Origin: Mucilaginibacter sp. PPCGB 2223
GTDB taxonomy: Bacteria > Bacteroidota > Bacteroidia > Sphingobacteriales > Sphingobacteriaceae
DNA: 64,000 bases
Direction of reading: 5' to 3'
Assembly: GCF_001705515.1 (NCBI RefSeq)
Contig: NZ_MDJS01000001.1
Location: 2,170,001-2,234,000, forward strand
Numbering within the stretch: position 1 is the first letter of the stretch; each line of letters begins with the position of its first letter. Below are positions 1 through 8,773 of the stretch, piece by piece. Made by a program: the position numbers and the translations under genes. The notes beneath the pieces are model-generated. The model did no database searches, was not told the origin of the DNA, and worked only from the letters and a program-made list of their open reading frames with translations.

Positions 1-1
1 C

Positions 2-754
2 AATGAGCATGTGCTGGCTGTAAAACAACAGGTGCATGATAAAGCGGCAGCCAAAAACCAGAGCGGGATGATCTGCTCGGGCGAACAAACCATTTTACTG
101 TACCAGGTTAATCCCGAAGATGCTTTGGACATCGACCGGCTGATTGACAGTTTGGAACATAACCAAAACGGCCTGCTCACGCTATCGCCGAAAGGGCTAC
201 ATTTTGATAGCGAGGTTAACGGCAGACAAGACCTATTCAACATGGCCGACGAAACCGAATGGCTGTATCAGGAAGTTACCGGGTACATTAACCACCTGTT
301 TATTATTGGTGGCGGGCATTGCGCTTTGGCGCTTTCGCGGATGATGAGCACGCTCGGGTTTTACGTGCACATTTACGAGAACCGCCCTGAGTTAAATACG
401 CTTCAGCAAAACGATGCAGCCAACGAAAAAACTTTGGTTGCCGATTATAATGAACTGGCTGAACTGATCGAATCAGGAGAACACAACTACGTAGTTTTAA
501 TGACCTGGGGTTATCGTACCGACGATATTGCCCTACGAAGTTTGATGAACAAGGATTTTAAATACCTGGGCGTATTGGGCAGCAAAAAAAAAATCAAGAA
601 AATGTTTACCGATTACGCCGCCGAAGGCATGGACGAACAACGTTTAAAAAAGATCTTTTCCCCTATCGGCATCCAAATCAAAAGCCAGACGCCCGAAGAG
701 ATCGCGGTAAGCATAGCGGCACAGATCATCAAGGTAAAAAACGCCGGTCTGTAG
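2..754 (+). CDS. XdhC family protein (5' truncated by window edge)
   Basis: C-terminal part of an XdhC/CoxI family protein, which delivers and sulfurates the molybdenum cofactor of xanthine dehydrogenase-type enzymes. The frame is open to the first complete codon of the window, so the GTG at 11 is probably internal and the start lies upstream. Visible are a Rossmann nucleotide-binding motif (IIGGGH, about residues 98-103 counted from the GTG) and the family's LGVLGSKKK segment about 85 residues further on. Roughly the first third of a normal XdhC (the XdhC_CoxI domain) is missing. It precedes urease and urate catabolism genes, which suggests that xanthine dehydrogenase structural genes lie just upstream. 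Family is confident; exact partner is inferred. Confidence 0.85.
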   Translation, partial: NEHVLAVKQQVHDKAAAKNQSGMICSGEQTILLYQVNPEDALDIDRLIDSLEHNQNGLLTLSPKGLHFDSEVNGRQDLFNMADETEWLYQEVTGYINHLFIIGGGHCALALSRMMSTLGFYVHIYENRPELNTLQQNDAANEKTLVADYNELAELIESGEHNYVVLMTWGYRTDDIALRSLMNKDFKYLGVLGSKKKIKKMFTDYAAEGMDEQRLKKIFSPIGIQIKSQTPEEIAVSIAAQIIKVKNAGL

Positions 755-763
755 CTTTTAGCA

Positions 764-792
764 TTGTTTTTATTATATTAAGACTTTATTTG
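764..792 (+). promoter_or_regulatory. Possible Bacteroidota-type promoter for the urease operon
   Basis: A TTG at 764-766 is followed after 18 bases by TTTATTTG (785-792), one mismatch from the Bacteroidota -7 consensus TAnnTTTG. It lies immediately before ureA (798), so the leader would be almost absent. The XdhC gene ends only 10 bases upstream, so this could be an internal promoter. Weak evidence. Confidence 0.3.
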
Positions 793-797
793 ATACG

Positions 798-1100
798 ATG
801 CACTTAACACCAAGAGAATCGGAAAAGTTATTGTTGTTTTTGGCTGGCGAACTGGCCGAAAAGCGCCGCGCACGGGGGCTGAAACTGAACTACCCCGAAG
901 CGATAGCTTTGATCAGCAGTCATCTGCAGGAGGCGGCACGCGATGGCAAATCGGTAGCTGAGCTGATGCAATACGGCGCCACTATTTTAACCCGCGACGA
1001 TGTAATGGAAGGGATACCCGAAATGATACACGAGATACAGATCGAAGCTACGTTTCCGGACGGGACGAAGCTGGTTACGGTGCATGATCCGATAAGGTGA
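798..1100 (+). CDS. ureA: Urease subunit gamma
   Basis: Smallest structural subunit of the nickel urease that hydrolyses urea to ammonia and carbamate. The 100-residue length is standard for UreA, and the start [20 protein letters not shown] and the internal [10 protein letters not shown] segment are hallmarks of the family. It is the first gene of a ureABCEFGD order. Unusually, about 690 bases separate it from ureB, and that gap holds an IS200-like transposase and REP-type hairpins, whereas the other junctions of the operon are mostly ATGA overlaps or short gaps. The subunit itself looks intact. Confidence 0.97.
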   Translation: MHLTPRESEKLLLFLAGELAEKRRARGLKLNYPEAIALISSHLQEAARDGKSVAELMQYGATILTRDDVMEGIPEMIHEIQIEATFPDGTKLVTVHDPIR

Positions 1101-1140
1101 GAAGAGTGAATTTTCTATACGTTACAGTGCAAATGGTATA

Positions 1141-1300
1141 GCAGGAGGCTCCGCTGGAGCCAAACAAAACTTGATTAAACTGCTATAAACAGGATGCTCC
1201 TATGGAGCAATAAGACAAAAAATAATCAGACAAGTAACTCCGTAGGAGTAGCCTGTTTATAGAAATTGACAACAAAATAAAGGCTCCGTAGGTGCCTCCT
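1141..1300. repeat. Cluster of four REP-like hairpins upstream of the RAYT gene
   Basis: Four short palindromes with a CTCC-nnn-GGAG core are seen: 1147-1161 (GGCTCC GCT GGAGCC), 1195-1209 (TGCTCC TAT GGAGCA), 1237-1249 (ACTCC GTA GGAGT) and an imperfect copy at 1282-1296. The second and third are framed by an 11-base perfect inverted repeat (CTATAAACAGG at 1183-1193, its complement at 1252-1262), so they face each other as in paired REP/BIME units. All lie between ureA and the transposase, consistent with REP sequences recognised by a RAYT protein. The same core occurs in the palindrome at 27638-27682. Confidence 0.75.
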
Positions 1301-1313
1301 AAAATAACGAACT

Positions 1314-1775
1314 ATGCCTAACACTTATTCTCAAATATACCTGCAATTTGTTTTTGCTGTTAAACACAGACAAAATCTGATCGCTAAAGAGAATAAAGAG
1401 GAATTGCATAAATACATTACCGGATTGGTCACAAACAGAAAAGCAAAAATGCTTGCAATAAATTGCATGCCTGACCATTTACACTTGTTCGTTGGCTTTA
1501 AACCAACAATATTAATATCCGATTTTGTCAAAGAGATAAAAGTTGAAACCAATGAATTTATCAATAATCAAAATTGGATTAAAGGTAAATTCAGTTGGCA
1601 AGAAGGCTATGGTGTATTTTCCTACTCTCATTCACATATCGATAATGTAGTTAAATACATATTGAATCAAGAAGAGCATCATAAAAAGAAAACATTTAGA
1701 GAGGAATATCTACAATTATTGCAAAAGTTTGAAATAGCATATCAAAACGAATACTTGTTTGAATTTATTGAATAA
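1314..1775 (+). CDS. IS200-like / REP-associated tyrosine transposase (RAYT)
   Basis: Y1 HUH single-strand transposase of 153 residues. The HUH motif is visible as DHLHLF (about residues 54-59), and a candidate catalytic tyrosine lies in [12 protein letters not shown] near residue 120. It is inserted between ureA and ureB on the operon strand and ends 11 bases before ureB. Hairpins occur only on its upstream side, and there is no room for an IS200 right-end hairpin before ureB, which favours a domesticated RAYT over a complete mobile IS. The gene is clearly richer in A and T and lysine/asparagine codons than its GC-balanced neighbours, a sign of separate origin. Whether it still acts is unknown. 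Confidence 0.88.
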   Translation: MPNTYSQIYLQFVFAVKHRQNLIAKENKEELHKYITGLVTNRKAKMLAINCMPDHLHLFVGFKPTILISDFVKEIKVETNEFINNQNWIKGKFSWQEGYGVFSYSHSHIDNVVKYILNQEEHHKKKTFREEYLQLLQKFEIAYQNEYLFEFIE

Positions 1776-1786
1776 ATATAACCATC

Positions 1787-2161
1787 ATGATACCAGGCGA
1801 ATACATCCTCAAAACCGAACCCATTGAATGCAACGTGGGGCGGCCGACCGTAAACCTAACTGTGGTCAACACCGGCGACAGGCCAGTGCAGGTGGGCTCG
1901 CATTATCACTTTTTCGAGGTGAACAAACAATTGGAGTTTGACCGTGAGCAAGCTTTCGGTATGCGCCTTAATATTGCGGCAGGAACAGCCGTACGTTTCG
2001 AGCCAGGCGAGGAGAAAGACGTTACGCTCACCACCTTCGGCGGTCATCGCAAAATTTATGGCTTTAATAACCTGGTAAATGGTGATACCACATCGGCTGA
2101 AGTTAAATCTGCAGCAATGGAAAAATTATCGGCACAGGGATTTAAAAACAAGAAGGCATGA
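1787..2161 (+). CDS. ureB: Urease subunit beta
   Basis: Structural beta subunit of urease, 124 residues. It begins [16 protein letters not shown], and the core [21 protein letters not shown] is characteristic of UreB, as is the GFNNLVNG segment near residue 86. The stop codon overlaps the start of ureC as ATGA. Upstream it is cut off from ureA by the RAYT insertion, so its expression depends on read-through of that segment or on a promoter inside it. Confidence 0.97.
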   Translation: MIPGEYILKTEPIECNVGRPTVNLTVVNTGDRPVQVGSHYHFFEVNKQLEFDREQAFGMRLNIAAGTAVRFEPGEEKDVTLTTFGGHRKIYGFNNLVNGDTTSAEVKSAAMEKLSAQGFKNKKA

Positions 2162-3873
2162 GCTTAAACATCAATCGCATCAAATACGCCAATATGTTTG
2201 GCCCTACCACCGGCGATAAAGTTCGGCTGGGCGATACCGATTTGATCATCGAAATTGAAAAAGACTTTACCGTTTATGGCGACGAAGGCAAATTTGGTGG
2301 CGGCAAAACCATCCGCGATGGCATGGCGCAATCGGCAACCAAAATACGCGCCGATAATGTGCTCGATTTTGTGATCACCAGCGTGATGATCATCGATCAT
2401 TGGGGGATTGTTAAAGGTGATATCGGTATTAAGGATGGTAAGATAGTCGGTATTGGCAAAGCGGGTAACCCGGATACTATGGATGGTGTAACGCCCAATA
2501 TGGTTATCGGCGCATCGACAGAGGTGCATGGCGGTGCAGGCTTGATAGCTACCGCTGGGGGCATCGATACGCACATTCACTTTATTTGCCCACAACAAAT
2601 AGACCATGCGCTTTTCAGCGGCATTACCACCATGATAGGCGGCGGTACCGGCCCGGCAGATGGTACTAATGCCACTACGGTTACACCCGGAGCCTGGAAC
2701 ATCGAAAAAATGCTGCAATCAGCAGATGCTTTCCCCATGAACCTGGGTTTTTTTGGCAAAGGCAATTGCGCCGAAGAAGCGCCTTTGGAAGAACAAATAG
2801 AAGCCGGGGCTTTGGGCTTAAAGATCCACGAGGACTGGGGCTCTACCCCTGCCGTTATTGATGCATCACTAAAAATTGCCGATAAATATGATGTGCAGGT
2901 AGCCATCCATACCGATACTTTGAACGAGGCGGGCTTTTTGGAAGATACCATCAAAGCCATCGATGGGCGGGTGATCCATACCTTCCATACCGAAGGCGCA
3001 GGCGGCGGGCACGCGCCGGATATCATTAAGGCATCGATGTACCCGAACGTATTGCCGTCATCAACCAATCCTACCCGTCCGTACACCAAAAACACAATCG
3101 ACGAGCATCTGGATATGCTGATGGTTTGCCATCACCTGGATAAATCGGTGCCCGAGGACGTGGCCTTTGCCGATTCGCGCATCAGGCCCGAAACCATCGC
3201 GGCAGAGGATATTCTGCACGATATGGGTGTTTTCAGCATGATGAGTTCCGACTCGCAAGCCATGGGCCGCGTTGCCGAAGTAATTACCCGTACCTGGCAA
3301 ACGGCTGATAAAATGAAAAAGCAGCGCGGCTTTTTACCCGAAGACAAGGAGAACGATAACTATCGCGTAAAGCGGTATATGGCTAAATATACCATCAACC
3401 CGGCTATTAGTCACGGCATTTCTGAATATGTAGGCTCGTTGGAAAGCGGTAAACTGGCCGATCTGGTATTATGGAAACCGGCAATGTTCGGCGCCAAGCC
3501 CGAAATGATCATCAAAGGCGGCATGATCATCGCCGCACGCATGGGCGACCCGAACGCGTCCATCCCTACGCCGCAACCGGTAATTTATCGCCACATGTTC
3601 GGTGCGCATGGCAAAGCGCTTTACAAAACCTGCGCTACTTTTGTTTCGCAGCTTTCGCTGGATAAAAATGTGGTGCAGCAATATGGTTTGGAGAAGATGA
3701 CATTACCGGTGAAAAACTGCCGCAACATTGGCAAAAAGGATCTGATCCATAACGATGCAACGCCGCAGATTGACGTTAACCCCGAGAATTACGAGGTAAA
3801 GGTTGATGGCGTGCATATTACCTGCGAACCGGTTTCGGTAGTGCCGTTGGCGCAGAGGTATTTTTTATTTTAA
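2158..3873 (+). CDS. ureC: Urease subunit alpha (catalytic)
   Basis: Catalytic nickel subunit of urease in the amidohydrolase superfamily, 571 residues, full length. Active-site elements are all visible: nickel-binding HIH at about residues 139-141, the lysine to be carbamylated at about 222 (GLKIHEDWG), histidines at about 251 ([12 protein letters not shown]) and 277, the flexible-flap CHH at about 324-326, and aspartate about 365 in [11 protein letters not shown]. It overlaps ureB by four bases and is followed by a C-rich palindrome before ureE. Expected to be cytoplasmic with UreA and UreB. Nothing in the sequence suggests inactivation. Confidence 0.98.
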   Translation: MSLNINRIKYANMFGPTTGDKVRLGDTDLIIEIEKDFTVYGDEGKFGGGKTIRDGMAQSATKIRADNVLDFVITSVMIIDHWGIVKGDIGIKDGKIVGIGKAGNPDTMDGVTPNMVIGASTEVHGGAGLIATAGGIDTHIHFICPQQIDHALFSGITTMIGGGTGPADGTNATTVTPGAWNIEKMLQSADAFPMNLGFFGKGNCAEEAPLEEQIEAGALGLKIHEDWGSTPAVIDASLKIADKYDVQVAIHTDTLNEAGFLEDTIKAIDGRVIHTFHTEGAGGGHAPDIIKASMYPNVLPSSTNPTRPYTKNTIDEHLDMLMVCHHLDKSVPEDVAFADSRIRPETIAAEDILHDMGVFSMMSSDSQAMGRVAEVITRTWQTADKMKKQRGFLPEDKENDNYRVKRYMAKYTINPAISHGISEYVGSLESGKLADLVLWKPAMFGAKPEMIIKGGMIIAARMGDPNASIPTPQPVIYRHMFGAHGKALYKTCATFVSQLSLDKNVVQQYGLEKMTLPVKNCRNIGKKDLIHNDATPQIDVNPENYEVKVDGVHITCEPVSVVPLAQRYFLF

Positions 3874-3897
3874 GCCCCCTAACCCCCTAAAGGGGTG
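3874..3897. repeat. C-rich/G-rich intergenic repeat between ureC and ureE
   Basis: The stretch has two CCCCCTAA units followed by AGGGG, giving a short ACCCC/GGGGT stem. Such CCCCTAA-rich sequences recur between genes in Bacteroidota genomes (general knowledge, not tested here). It may be a weak attenuator within the operon or a small repetitive element. Its 3' end supplies a purine-rich stretch before ureE. Confidence 0.5.
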
Positions 3898-3912
3898 ATA
3901 AATCACACGAAT

Positions 3913-4422
3913 ATGCTTGTACAAGAAAAAAAGGGGAATATAGAATCGACAGATATCGGCAATCGCACCATCGACTATCTTGCTTTGGAATGGTTCGAAA
4001 CCCAAAAACGCATTATGCACAAGCATAGCCAGGCGGGTATTGAGGTTGCCATTAAGTTTTTAGGCGGCGGGCAAAATTTAACCCAGGGCGATATTTTGTT
4101 TATGGACGATAAAACCGTTATCGCTGTAGATATTTTGCCTTGCGAGGTGATCGTTATCCGCCCGAAAAATATGTTCGAGATGGCTTCGGTTTGTTACGAG
4201 ATCGGTAACAAGCACCTGCCATTGTTTTACGATAATGAGGATGTGCTGGTAGTATTTGATGCGCCGCTGTTCAGGCTTTTGAGTGCTTCGGGATACGATG
4301 TTAGTCAGGATAACCGTAAATTGCTCAACCCGTTAAAAACCAGCGTTGCCGCGCACGGGCATAACGGTGGCCCGGGTGAGAGCCTTTTCTCAAAGATCAT
4401 GAAGTTAACTAACCCGCAATGA
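3913..4422 (+). CDS. ureE: Urease accessory protein UreE (nickel metallochaperone)
   Basis: Nickel chaperone that supplies the metal for urease activation. I chose the ATG at 3913 because the alternative in-frame GTG at 3895 overlaps the C-rich repeat. The protein is about 169 residues, with the LALEWFETQKRIMHKHS segment near the N-terminus and the IGNKHLP motif (about 123-129) typical of the C-terminal metal-binding domain of UreE. There is no long histidine tail; only a short AHGHNG near the end. Its stop overlaps ureF as ATGA. Confidence 0.93.
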   Translation: MLVQEKKGNIESTDIGNRTIDYLALEWFETQKRIMHKHSQAGIEVAIKFLGGGQNLTQGDILFMDDKTVIAVDILPCEVIVIRPKNMFEMASVCYEIGNKHLPLFYDNEDVLVVFDAPLFRLLSASGYDVSQDNRKLLNPLKTSVAAHGHNGGPGESLFSKIMKLTNPQ

Positions 4423-5105
4423 GCACTGCACTGTTAAACCTGCTACAACTGGCCGACCCTACCTTGCCTATCGGCGGCTTTTCACATTCGGCCGGCTTGG
4501 AAACTTATGTGCAGTTAGGCATAGTTAAAGATGCGGTATCGGCTGAAGCTTTTGTTAGTGAAATGCTGGCCCAGAACCTGCATTATACCGATGCGGCGCT
4601 GATGTCGCTGGCTTATGATGCAACCATTGACCGAAATATTGATGAACTATTGACTTTAGATGCCGAATGCAATGCCGTTAAACTACCGCGCGAAATGAGA
4701 CAGGCCAGCCAGAAATTAGGCACACGGTTGCTTAAAATATTTCAGGAATACTGCGATGATGATTTACTGAACAGGTATAAGAAAGCAATCGACAACAAAA
4801 CGGCCGAAGGGCATTATTGCGTCACGTTCGGTATGATCGCGGCCATCCAAAATATTGAAAAACAGGAAGCATTGACCGGCTTTTACTATAACGCTGCTAT
4901 GGGTATGATCACGAATAGTGTAAAACTGATACCCTTAGGGCAACAGGACGGGCAGAAGATACTTTTCGCTATAAAGCCATTGATCAATGAGCTTGCAGGA
5001 AAGTCAATGTATCCCGAAAAGGATTTGATTGGACTGTGCTGCACAGGTTTTGACATACGTTGCATGCAGCATGAAGATTTATATTCGAGGTTGTATATGT
5101 CGTAA
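4419..5105 (+). CDS. ureF: Urease accessory protein UreF
   Basis: Component of the UreD-UreF-UreG complex that activates apo-urease, where UreF modulates the UreG GTPase. It is 228 residues, typical for the family, and opens with LLQLADPTLPIGGFSHSAGL, the hallmark of UreF. It overlaps ureE by four bases and precedes ureG by 63 bases; that short gap carries GAAAGC-type repeated words resembling other intergenic repeats of this window. Helical and cytoplasmic by family. Confidence 0.95.
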   Translation: MSTALLNLLQLADPTLPIGGFSHSAGLETYVQLGIVKDAVSAEAFVSEMLAQNLHYTDAALMSLAYDATIDRNIDELLTLDAECNAVKLPREMRQASQKLGTRLLKIFQEYCDDDLLNRYKKAIDNKTAEGHYCVTFGMIAAIQNIEKQEALTGFYYNAAMGMITNSVKLIPLGQQDGQKILFAIKPLINELAGKSMYPEKDLIGLCCTGFDIRCMQHEDLYSRLYMS

Positions 5106-5168
5106 ACAGAGGTGAAAGCTAAAAGGCGAAAGCACAAAGCTATCAACCTAATGTTATAAATAAAGACA

Positions 5169-5807
5169 ATGACAGAAAGAACATACATCAAAATAGGCAT
5201 AGCGGGGCCGGTAGGCTCGGGTAAAACGGCGTTAATTGAGCGCTTGTCGCGAAATATGGCAGGTAAATACAGCATCGGGGTGATCACCAATGATATTTAT
5301 ACTAAAGAGGATGCCGACTTTTTGACCAAAAACAGCCTGCTTCCGCCTGAGCGCATCATCGGCGTGGAAACAGGTGGCTGCCCGCATACCGCCATCCGCG
5401 AGGATGCCAGCATGAATTTGGAAGCTGTTGATGAAATGGCAGCACGTTTTCCCGATGTACAAATCGTCTTTATCGAAAGCGGAGGTGATAATTTATCGGC
5501 AACTTTTAGCCCGGACCTGGCCGACCTCACCGTTTTTGTGATCGACGTTGCCGAGGGTGATAAAATACCGCGCAAAGGCGGCCCCGGCATTACCCGCAGC
5601 GATCTGCTGGTGATCAACAAGATCGACCTGGCCCCTTACGTAAATGCCGATCTGGCTGTAATGGAACGCGATGCCAAACTGATGCGGAAAGGTGCGCCGT
5701 TTGTTTTTACCAACCTGATGAGTTTACAGGGGCTGGATACCGTTATCGGCTGGATAGAAAAATATGGTTTGATGAACACTGGTACCGAACCCGAACTGAT
5801 ACGATGA
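5169..5807 (+). CDS. ureG: Urease accessory protein UreG (GTPase)
   Basis: SIMIBI-class GTPase that powers nickel insertion into urease. At 212 residues it shows the P-loop GPVGSGKT (about 13-20), the invariant metal-binding CPHTAIRED (about 71-79), an ESGGDNL switch segment and the NKIDLAPYV guanine specificity motif. The stop overlaps ureD as ATGA, so the two are probably translationally coupled. Full length and apparently functional. Confidence 0.98.
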   Translation: MTERTYIKIGIAGPVGSGKTALIERLSRNMAGKYSIGVITNDIYTKEDADFLTKNSLLPPERIIGVETGGCPHTAIREDASMNLEAVDEMAARFPDVQIVFIESGGDNLSATFSPDLADLTVFVIDVAEGDKIPRKGGPGITRSDLLVINKIDLAPYVNADLAVMERDAKLMRKGAPFVFTNLMSLQGLDTVIGWIEKYGLMNTGTEPELIR

Positions 5808-6595
5808 TTGCCGACCTGCACATTGAAACTAAACTACGCGACGGCTGCACGCACCTTAAAAAAGTGTACGCAACGCCGCCATTTAAAATTGCCGATGTAC
5901 GGGAGGATAAGCGCGATAAAACTTTGCAACTGATGATGATGAGTTCATCGCCGGGAATATTGGATGGTGATGAGTACCGCATCAAAATTGATCTGGAAGA
6001 AGGCTGTGCTTTGGATCTGCAAACGCAATCGTACCAGCGAATTTTTAATATGCAGGGCTGTGCTTTACAGCAGGTAGAAGTGCATACGTCAAAAGGCGTA
6101 TCGTTTCAATATTTGCCACACCCGTCCGCCCCGCATGAAAAATCGGATTTTACTGCGAAAAACAAGATATACCTCGCCAATAACTGCCGTCTCATTTGGG
6201 GCGAGGTTTTAACCTGCGGCCGTAAGCTTAACGGCGAGGTTTTTTTATTTACCAAGTACCATAACCTAACGGAGATATTTTTGAACGGCAAACTCATCAT
6301 TAAAGAAAACCTGCTGATGCAGCCTAAACAGATTGATGTAAGCTCCATTGGGCAGTTAGAGGGCTATACTCACCAGGCCAGTTTAATTTACCTGGATGAG
6401 AAAGCGGGTAATAGGCAACTTAAAGAAAACATCAACAGTTTCTTAGCTGATCAAACCAACATCCAATATGGCTTTACCGAAGCACCTAAAAACGGCATCA
6501 TTATACGTATCCTTGGGCAAAAAGGCGAGCAACTGCACAGCTGCTTAAAAGCCATAGCAGGCCTTATCAACACCAAAAACATGGCCTATGCGTAA
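5804..6595 (+). CDS. ureD: Urease accessory protein UreD/UreH
   Basis: Scaffold protein that binds apo-urease and carries nickel from UreG to the active site with UreF. It is 263 residues. The opening part with [20 protein letters not shown] and [10 protein letters not shown] matches the beta-rich UreD family. It overlaps ureG by 4 and the downstream transporter by 8 bases. In many species ureD lies first in the operon; here it closes the accessory genes, an order I associate with Bacteroidota. Confidence 0.93.
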   Translation: MIADLHIETKLRDGCTHLKKVYATPPFKIADVREDKRDKTLQLMMMSSSPGILDGDEYRIKIDLEEGCALDLQTQSYQRIFNMQGCALQQVEVHTSKGVSFQYLPHPSAPHEKSDFTAKNKIYLANNCRLIWGEVLTCGRKLNGEVFLFTKYHNLTEIFLNGKLIIKENLLMQPKQIDVSSIGQLEGYTHQASLIYLDEKAGNRQLKENINSFLADQTNIQYGFTEAPKNGIIIRILGQKGEQLHSCLKAIAGLINTKNMAYA

Positions 6596-7289
6596 TGAGT
6601 TATTGCTCCTGCTTTTTACCGCAGTTACCATCAGTTGTGTGCATACCTTTAGCGGGCCCGACCATTATTTGCCTTTTGTGGCTTTGTCACGGTCGAAGGG
6701 TTGGTCGAGGCCACGTACCATCATGTGGACGATGCTTTGCGGCATCGGCCACGTGGGCAGTTCGGTTTTGCTGGGATTGATCGGCATAGCGGTGGGTTTC
6801 TCCTTATCTAAACTAAGTTGGTTCGAGGGCATACGCGGCGGTTTTGCGGCCTGGGCACTGTTGCTTTTTGGCTTGGGTTACACCGTTTGGGGATTGTACC
6901 AGGCTAAACAAAACAAGGCGCACAAGCATTTTGATATTTACGACGATGGCTCGATGTATGTTTACGAGCATCAGCATGGCGAGGCCGTGGCACCTAAAGA
7001 CCGGTACCCGGTAACGCCCTGGGTGATGTTCTTCATCTTCGCGATGGGGCCGAGCGAGCCGATGATACCGCTGCTTTCGTACCCTGCAGCGCAGCACTCG
7101 TGGATAGGCATTACTGCAATGATCACCGTTTATATCATCGCTACAGTTGCTACCATGGTGCTGATGGTGATCTTGGGCTTATATGGCATTGCTTTTTTTA
7201 GAACAAGCAAGATAGAGCGTTATGTACATGCTATCGGCGGCGCAGTTATACTGATCTGTGGCTGCGGCATGGTGTTTTTAGGATGGTAA
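6588..7289 (+). CDS. UreH/NicO-like nickel-cobalt transporter
   Basis: Integral membrane protein of 233 residues with about six hydrophobic segments. The first one ends in HTFSGPDHYLPF, matching the H...DH signature of NicO/UreH-like and TauE-related metal transporters. Between segments 3 and 4 is a cytoplasmic or periplasmic loop with HKHFDIYDDG and HQHGE, rich in histidine and acidic residues that could bind nickel. Position as the last urease operon gene, overlapping ureD by 8 bases, supports nickel uptake for urease. Transport direction and metal are inferred. Confidence 0.8.
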   Translation: MRNELLLLLFTAVTISCVHTFSGPDHYLPFVALSRSKGWSRPRTIMWTMLCGIGHVGSSVLLGLIGIAVGFSLSKLSWFEGIRGGFAAWALLLFGLGYTVWGLYQAKQNKAHKHFDIYDDGSMYVYEHQHGEAVAPKDRYPVTPWVMFFIFAMGPSEPMIPLLSYPAAQHSWIGITAMITVYIIATVATMVLMVILGLYGIAFFRTSKIERYVHAIGGAVILICGCGMVFLGW

Positions 7290-7371
7290 AATATCCTTGT
7301 AACATTTACTACCCCTCCGTATCTAAATCCGCAAATTCACCCAATGAGCAATATCAGGAACTTTTTTTAAG

Positions 7372-7851
7372 ATGACGGACTTTGAAGAAATATATTCAAA
7401 GCATTCGCCCCAGATATACCGGGTGTGTATGGGTTATTTTAATGATGCCGATCAGGCGAAGGACATTACCCAGGAAACCTTTATCTCGGTATGGAAAAAC
7501 CTGGATACGTTTCGTAACCAGTCGCACATCAGCACCTGGATCTTCCGCATAGCAACTAACAATTGCCTGCGCGCTCTCGAAAAATCAAAACGGGTAGTCA
7601 CCACTGAGCTACCGCTTAACCTGCCCGCAGTGCATGAAGAAACACAGGAAGAGAAGCTGGCATTTTTATACCAATGTATAAACGAACTGGAGGAAACCGA
7701 GCGGATCATTATTTCGCTGGTGCTTGAGGATCTGCCACAGGCTGAGATCGCCGAGATCGTAGGCCTTACCCCTGGCAATACCCGGGTTAAAATACACCGG
7801 ATAAAAGAAAAATTGGCTATTAAATTTAAAACGAATGGACAATTTAGATGA
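7372..7851 (+). CDS. ECF-type RNA polymerase sigma factor
   Basis: Sigma-70 family ECF factor, 159 residues. Region 2 is seen as DITQETFISVWKNL followed by TWIFRIATNNCLRAL; region 4 as PQAEIAEIVGLTPGNTRVKI near the C-terminus. Its 3' end overlaps a membrane protein gene by 17 bases, the usual arrangement of an ECF factor and its anti-sigma partner. The target regulon cannot be read from the sequence. It separates the urease operon from the urate genes but need not regulate them. Confidence 0.93.
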   Translation: MTDFEEIYSKHSPQIYRVCMGYFNDADQAKDITQETFISVWKNLDTFRNQSHISTWIFRIATNNCLRALEKSKRVVTTELPLNLPAVHEETQEEKLAFLYQCINELEETERIIISLVLEDLPQAEIAEIVGLTPGNTRVKIHRIKEKLAIKFKTNGQFR

Positions 7852-8416
7852 TTTAAAAGCCTTGTGGTTATCGGCCAATACCGATCCGCTGCCACAGCCG
7901 GCAGAGATGCTGCGCATGGTTAAAAAATTCCGTAACCAAAAGATACGCCGAAAGGTCATCATCATCGTGATAGCGCTGGCATGCTCATGTATCATGCTCT
8001 GGGGCATATTTTTTGATCATGCCACTATGGTAACTACGTACATCGGCGATGTACTGCTGATCATCTCATGCGTTATCCTTGCCGTAACTAATATACGATC
8101 GGTAAAAAGATTTTATGAGTTGAAAGATTGTACCAATAGCGAATTTGTTCAATTCATAGAGCGTACACGCCAAAATCAGATCTATTTCTACAAAAAAACA
8201 CAAGTAATAGCTATGTCGGTCTCTTCGGTGGGGCTGATGCTATATTGGTACGAATTTGTGCATCACAACGCCACACTTACCATCATTATTTACAGCGCTA
8301 CTGTTGTGTACCTTGCAGTGATGTGGTTCGTAGTTCGCCCGCGTGTATTTAAAAAGAACGCCCGTAAGCTGAACGAAATGCTCGAGCGGCTGGAAAAAAT
8401 ATCAAAACAGTTTTAA
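7835..8416 (+). CDS. Membrane protein, candidate anti-sigma factor
   Basis: A 193-residue protein with four predicted membrane segments (about residues 41-60, 67-87, 127-145, 152-171) and a short charged N-terminal region of about 38 residues beginning MDNLDDLKALW. It overlaps the upstream ECF sigma gene by 17 bases, which suggests coupled translation and an anti-sigma role. No zinc-binding HxxxCxxC motif is seen, so it is not a classical ZAS-domain anti-sigma factor. Function is inferred from context only. Confidence 0.65.
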   Translation: MDNLDDLKALWLSANTDPLPQPAEMLRMVKKFRNQKIRRKVIIIVIALACSCIMLWGIFFDHATMVTTYIGDVLLIISCVILAVTNIRSVKRFYELKDCTNSEFVQFIERTRQNQIYFYKKTQVIAMSVSSVGLMLYWYEFVHHNATLTIIIYSATVVYLAVMWFVVRPRVFKKNARKLNEMLERLEKISKQF

Positions 8417-8417
8417 C

Positions 8418-8618
8418 ATGAATAACAGGAAATTCCCGATGCCCGAAAGGCTGCTGATTGCTATAGGTTTACTGATGGCCACCACCCCGCAATTGCTGAA
8501 ACATTATCTGCACCTGCCCGATTTCGTTCTCGGTTTTATAGTGGGCATAGGGCTGGCTTTAGAGATCACGGCTTTTATCCGGTTAAAGCGAATTAAGTCT
8601 GCGCAGGCGAAATGTTAA
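8418..8618 (+). CDS. Small membrane protein in the sigma factor cluster
   Basis: A 66-residue protein with two hydrophobic segments (about 10-25 and 36-55) and a basic C-terminus. It starts one base after the stop of the candidate anti-sigma gene, so the three genes from 7372 form one transcription unit. I do not recognise the family. It could be an accessory of the sigma/anti-sigma pair. Confidence 0.6.
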   Translation: MNNRKFPMPERLLIAIGLLMATTPQLLKHYLHLPDFVLGFIVGIGLALEITAFIRLKRIKSAQAKC

Positions 8619-8637
8619 TCTCAACTTTTTAATCTTT

Positions 8638-8756
8638 TTGTCATTTCGAAAGAGCATGGGTGGGAATGTGCAACAGAGCGAAAGAGAAATCTTCTGCTAC
8701 TTACGAAGTATACGAGCATAAAGCAGAAGACCTCTCACTATCGTTCGAGATGACAA
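8638..8756. repeat. Long intergenic palindrome, family A copy 1
   Basis: Outer arms TTGTCATTTCGAA (8638-8650) and its complement with one mismatch (8744-8756), and inner arms AGAGAAATCTTCTGCT (8683-8698) with an imperfect complement (8722-8737), form a two-tier stem. A second copy of the same family is at 15351-15488. This copy lies between convergent genes (small membrane protein and urate oxidase) and could act as a bidirectional terminator or be a non-autonomous repetitive element. Confidence 0.8.
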
Positions 8757-8773
8757 CGCGAAAAAAACGTTAA

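Noticed and set aside
144..344. Overlapping 66-codon frame inside the XdhC gene
   Set aside because: It lies wholly inside a well-supported gene in another frame and has no recognisable features.
2164..3300. Long antisense frames under ureC
   Set aside because: They are shadows caused by codon bias of ureC and have no family features.
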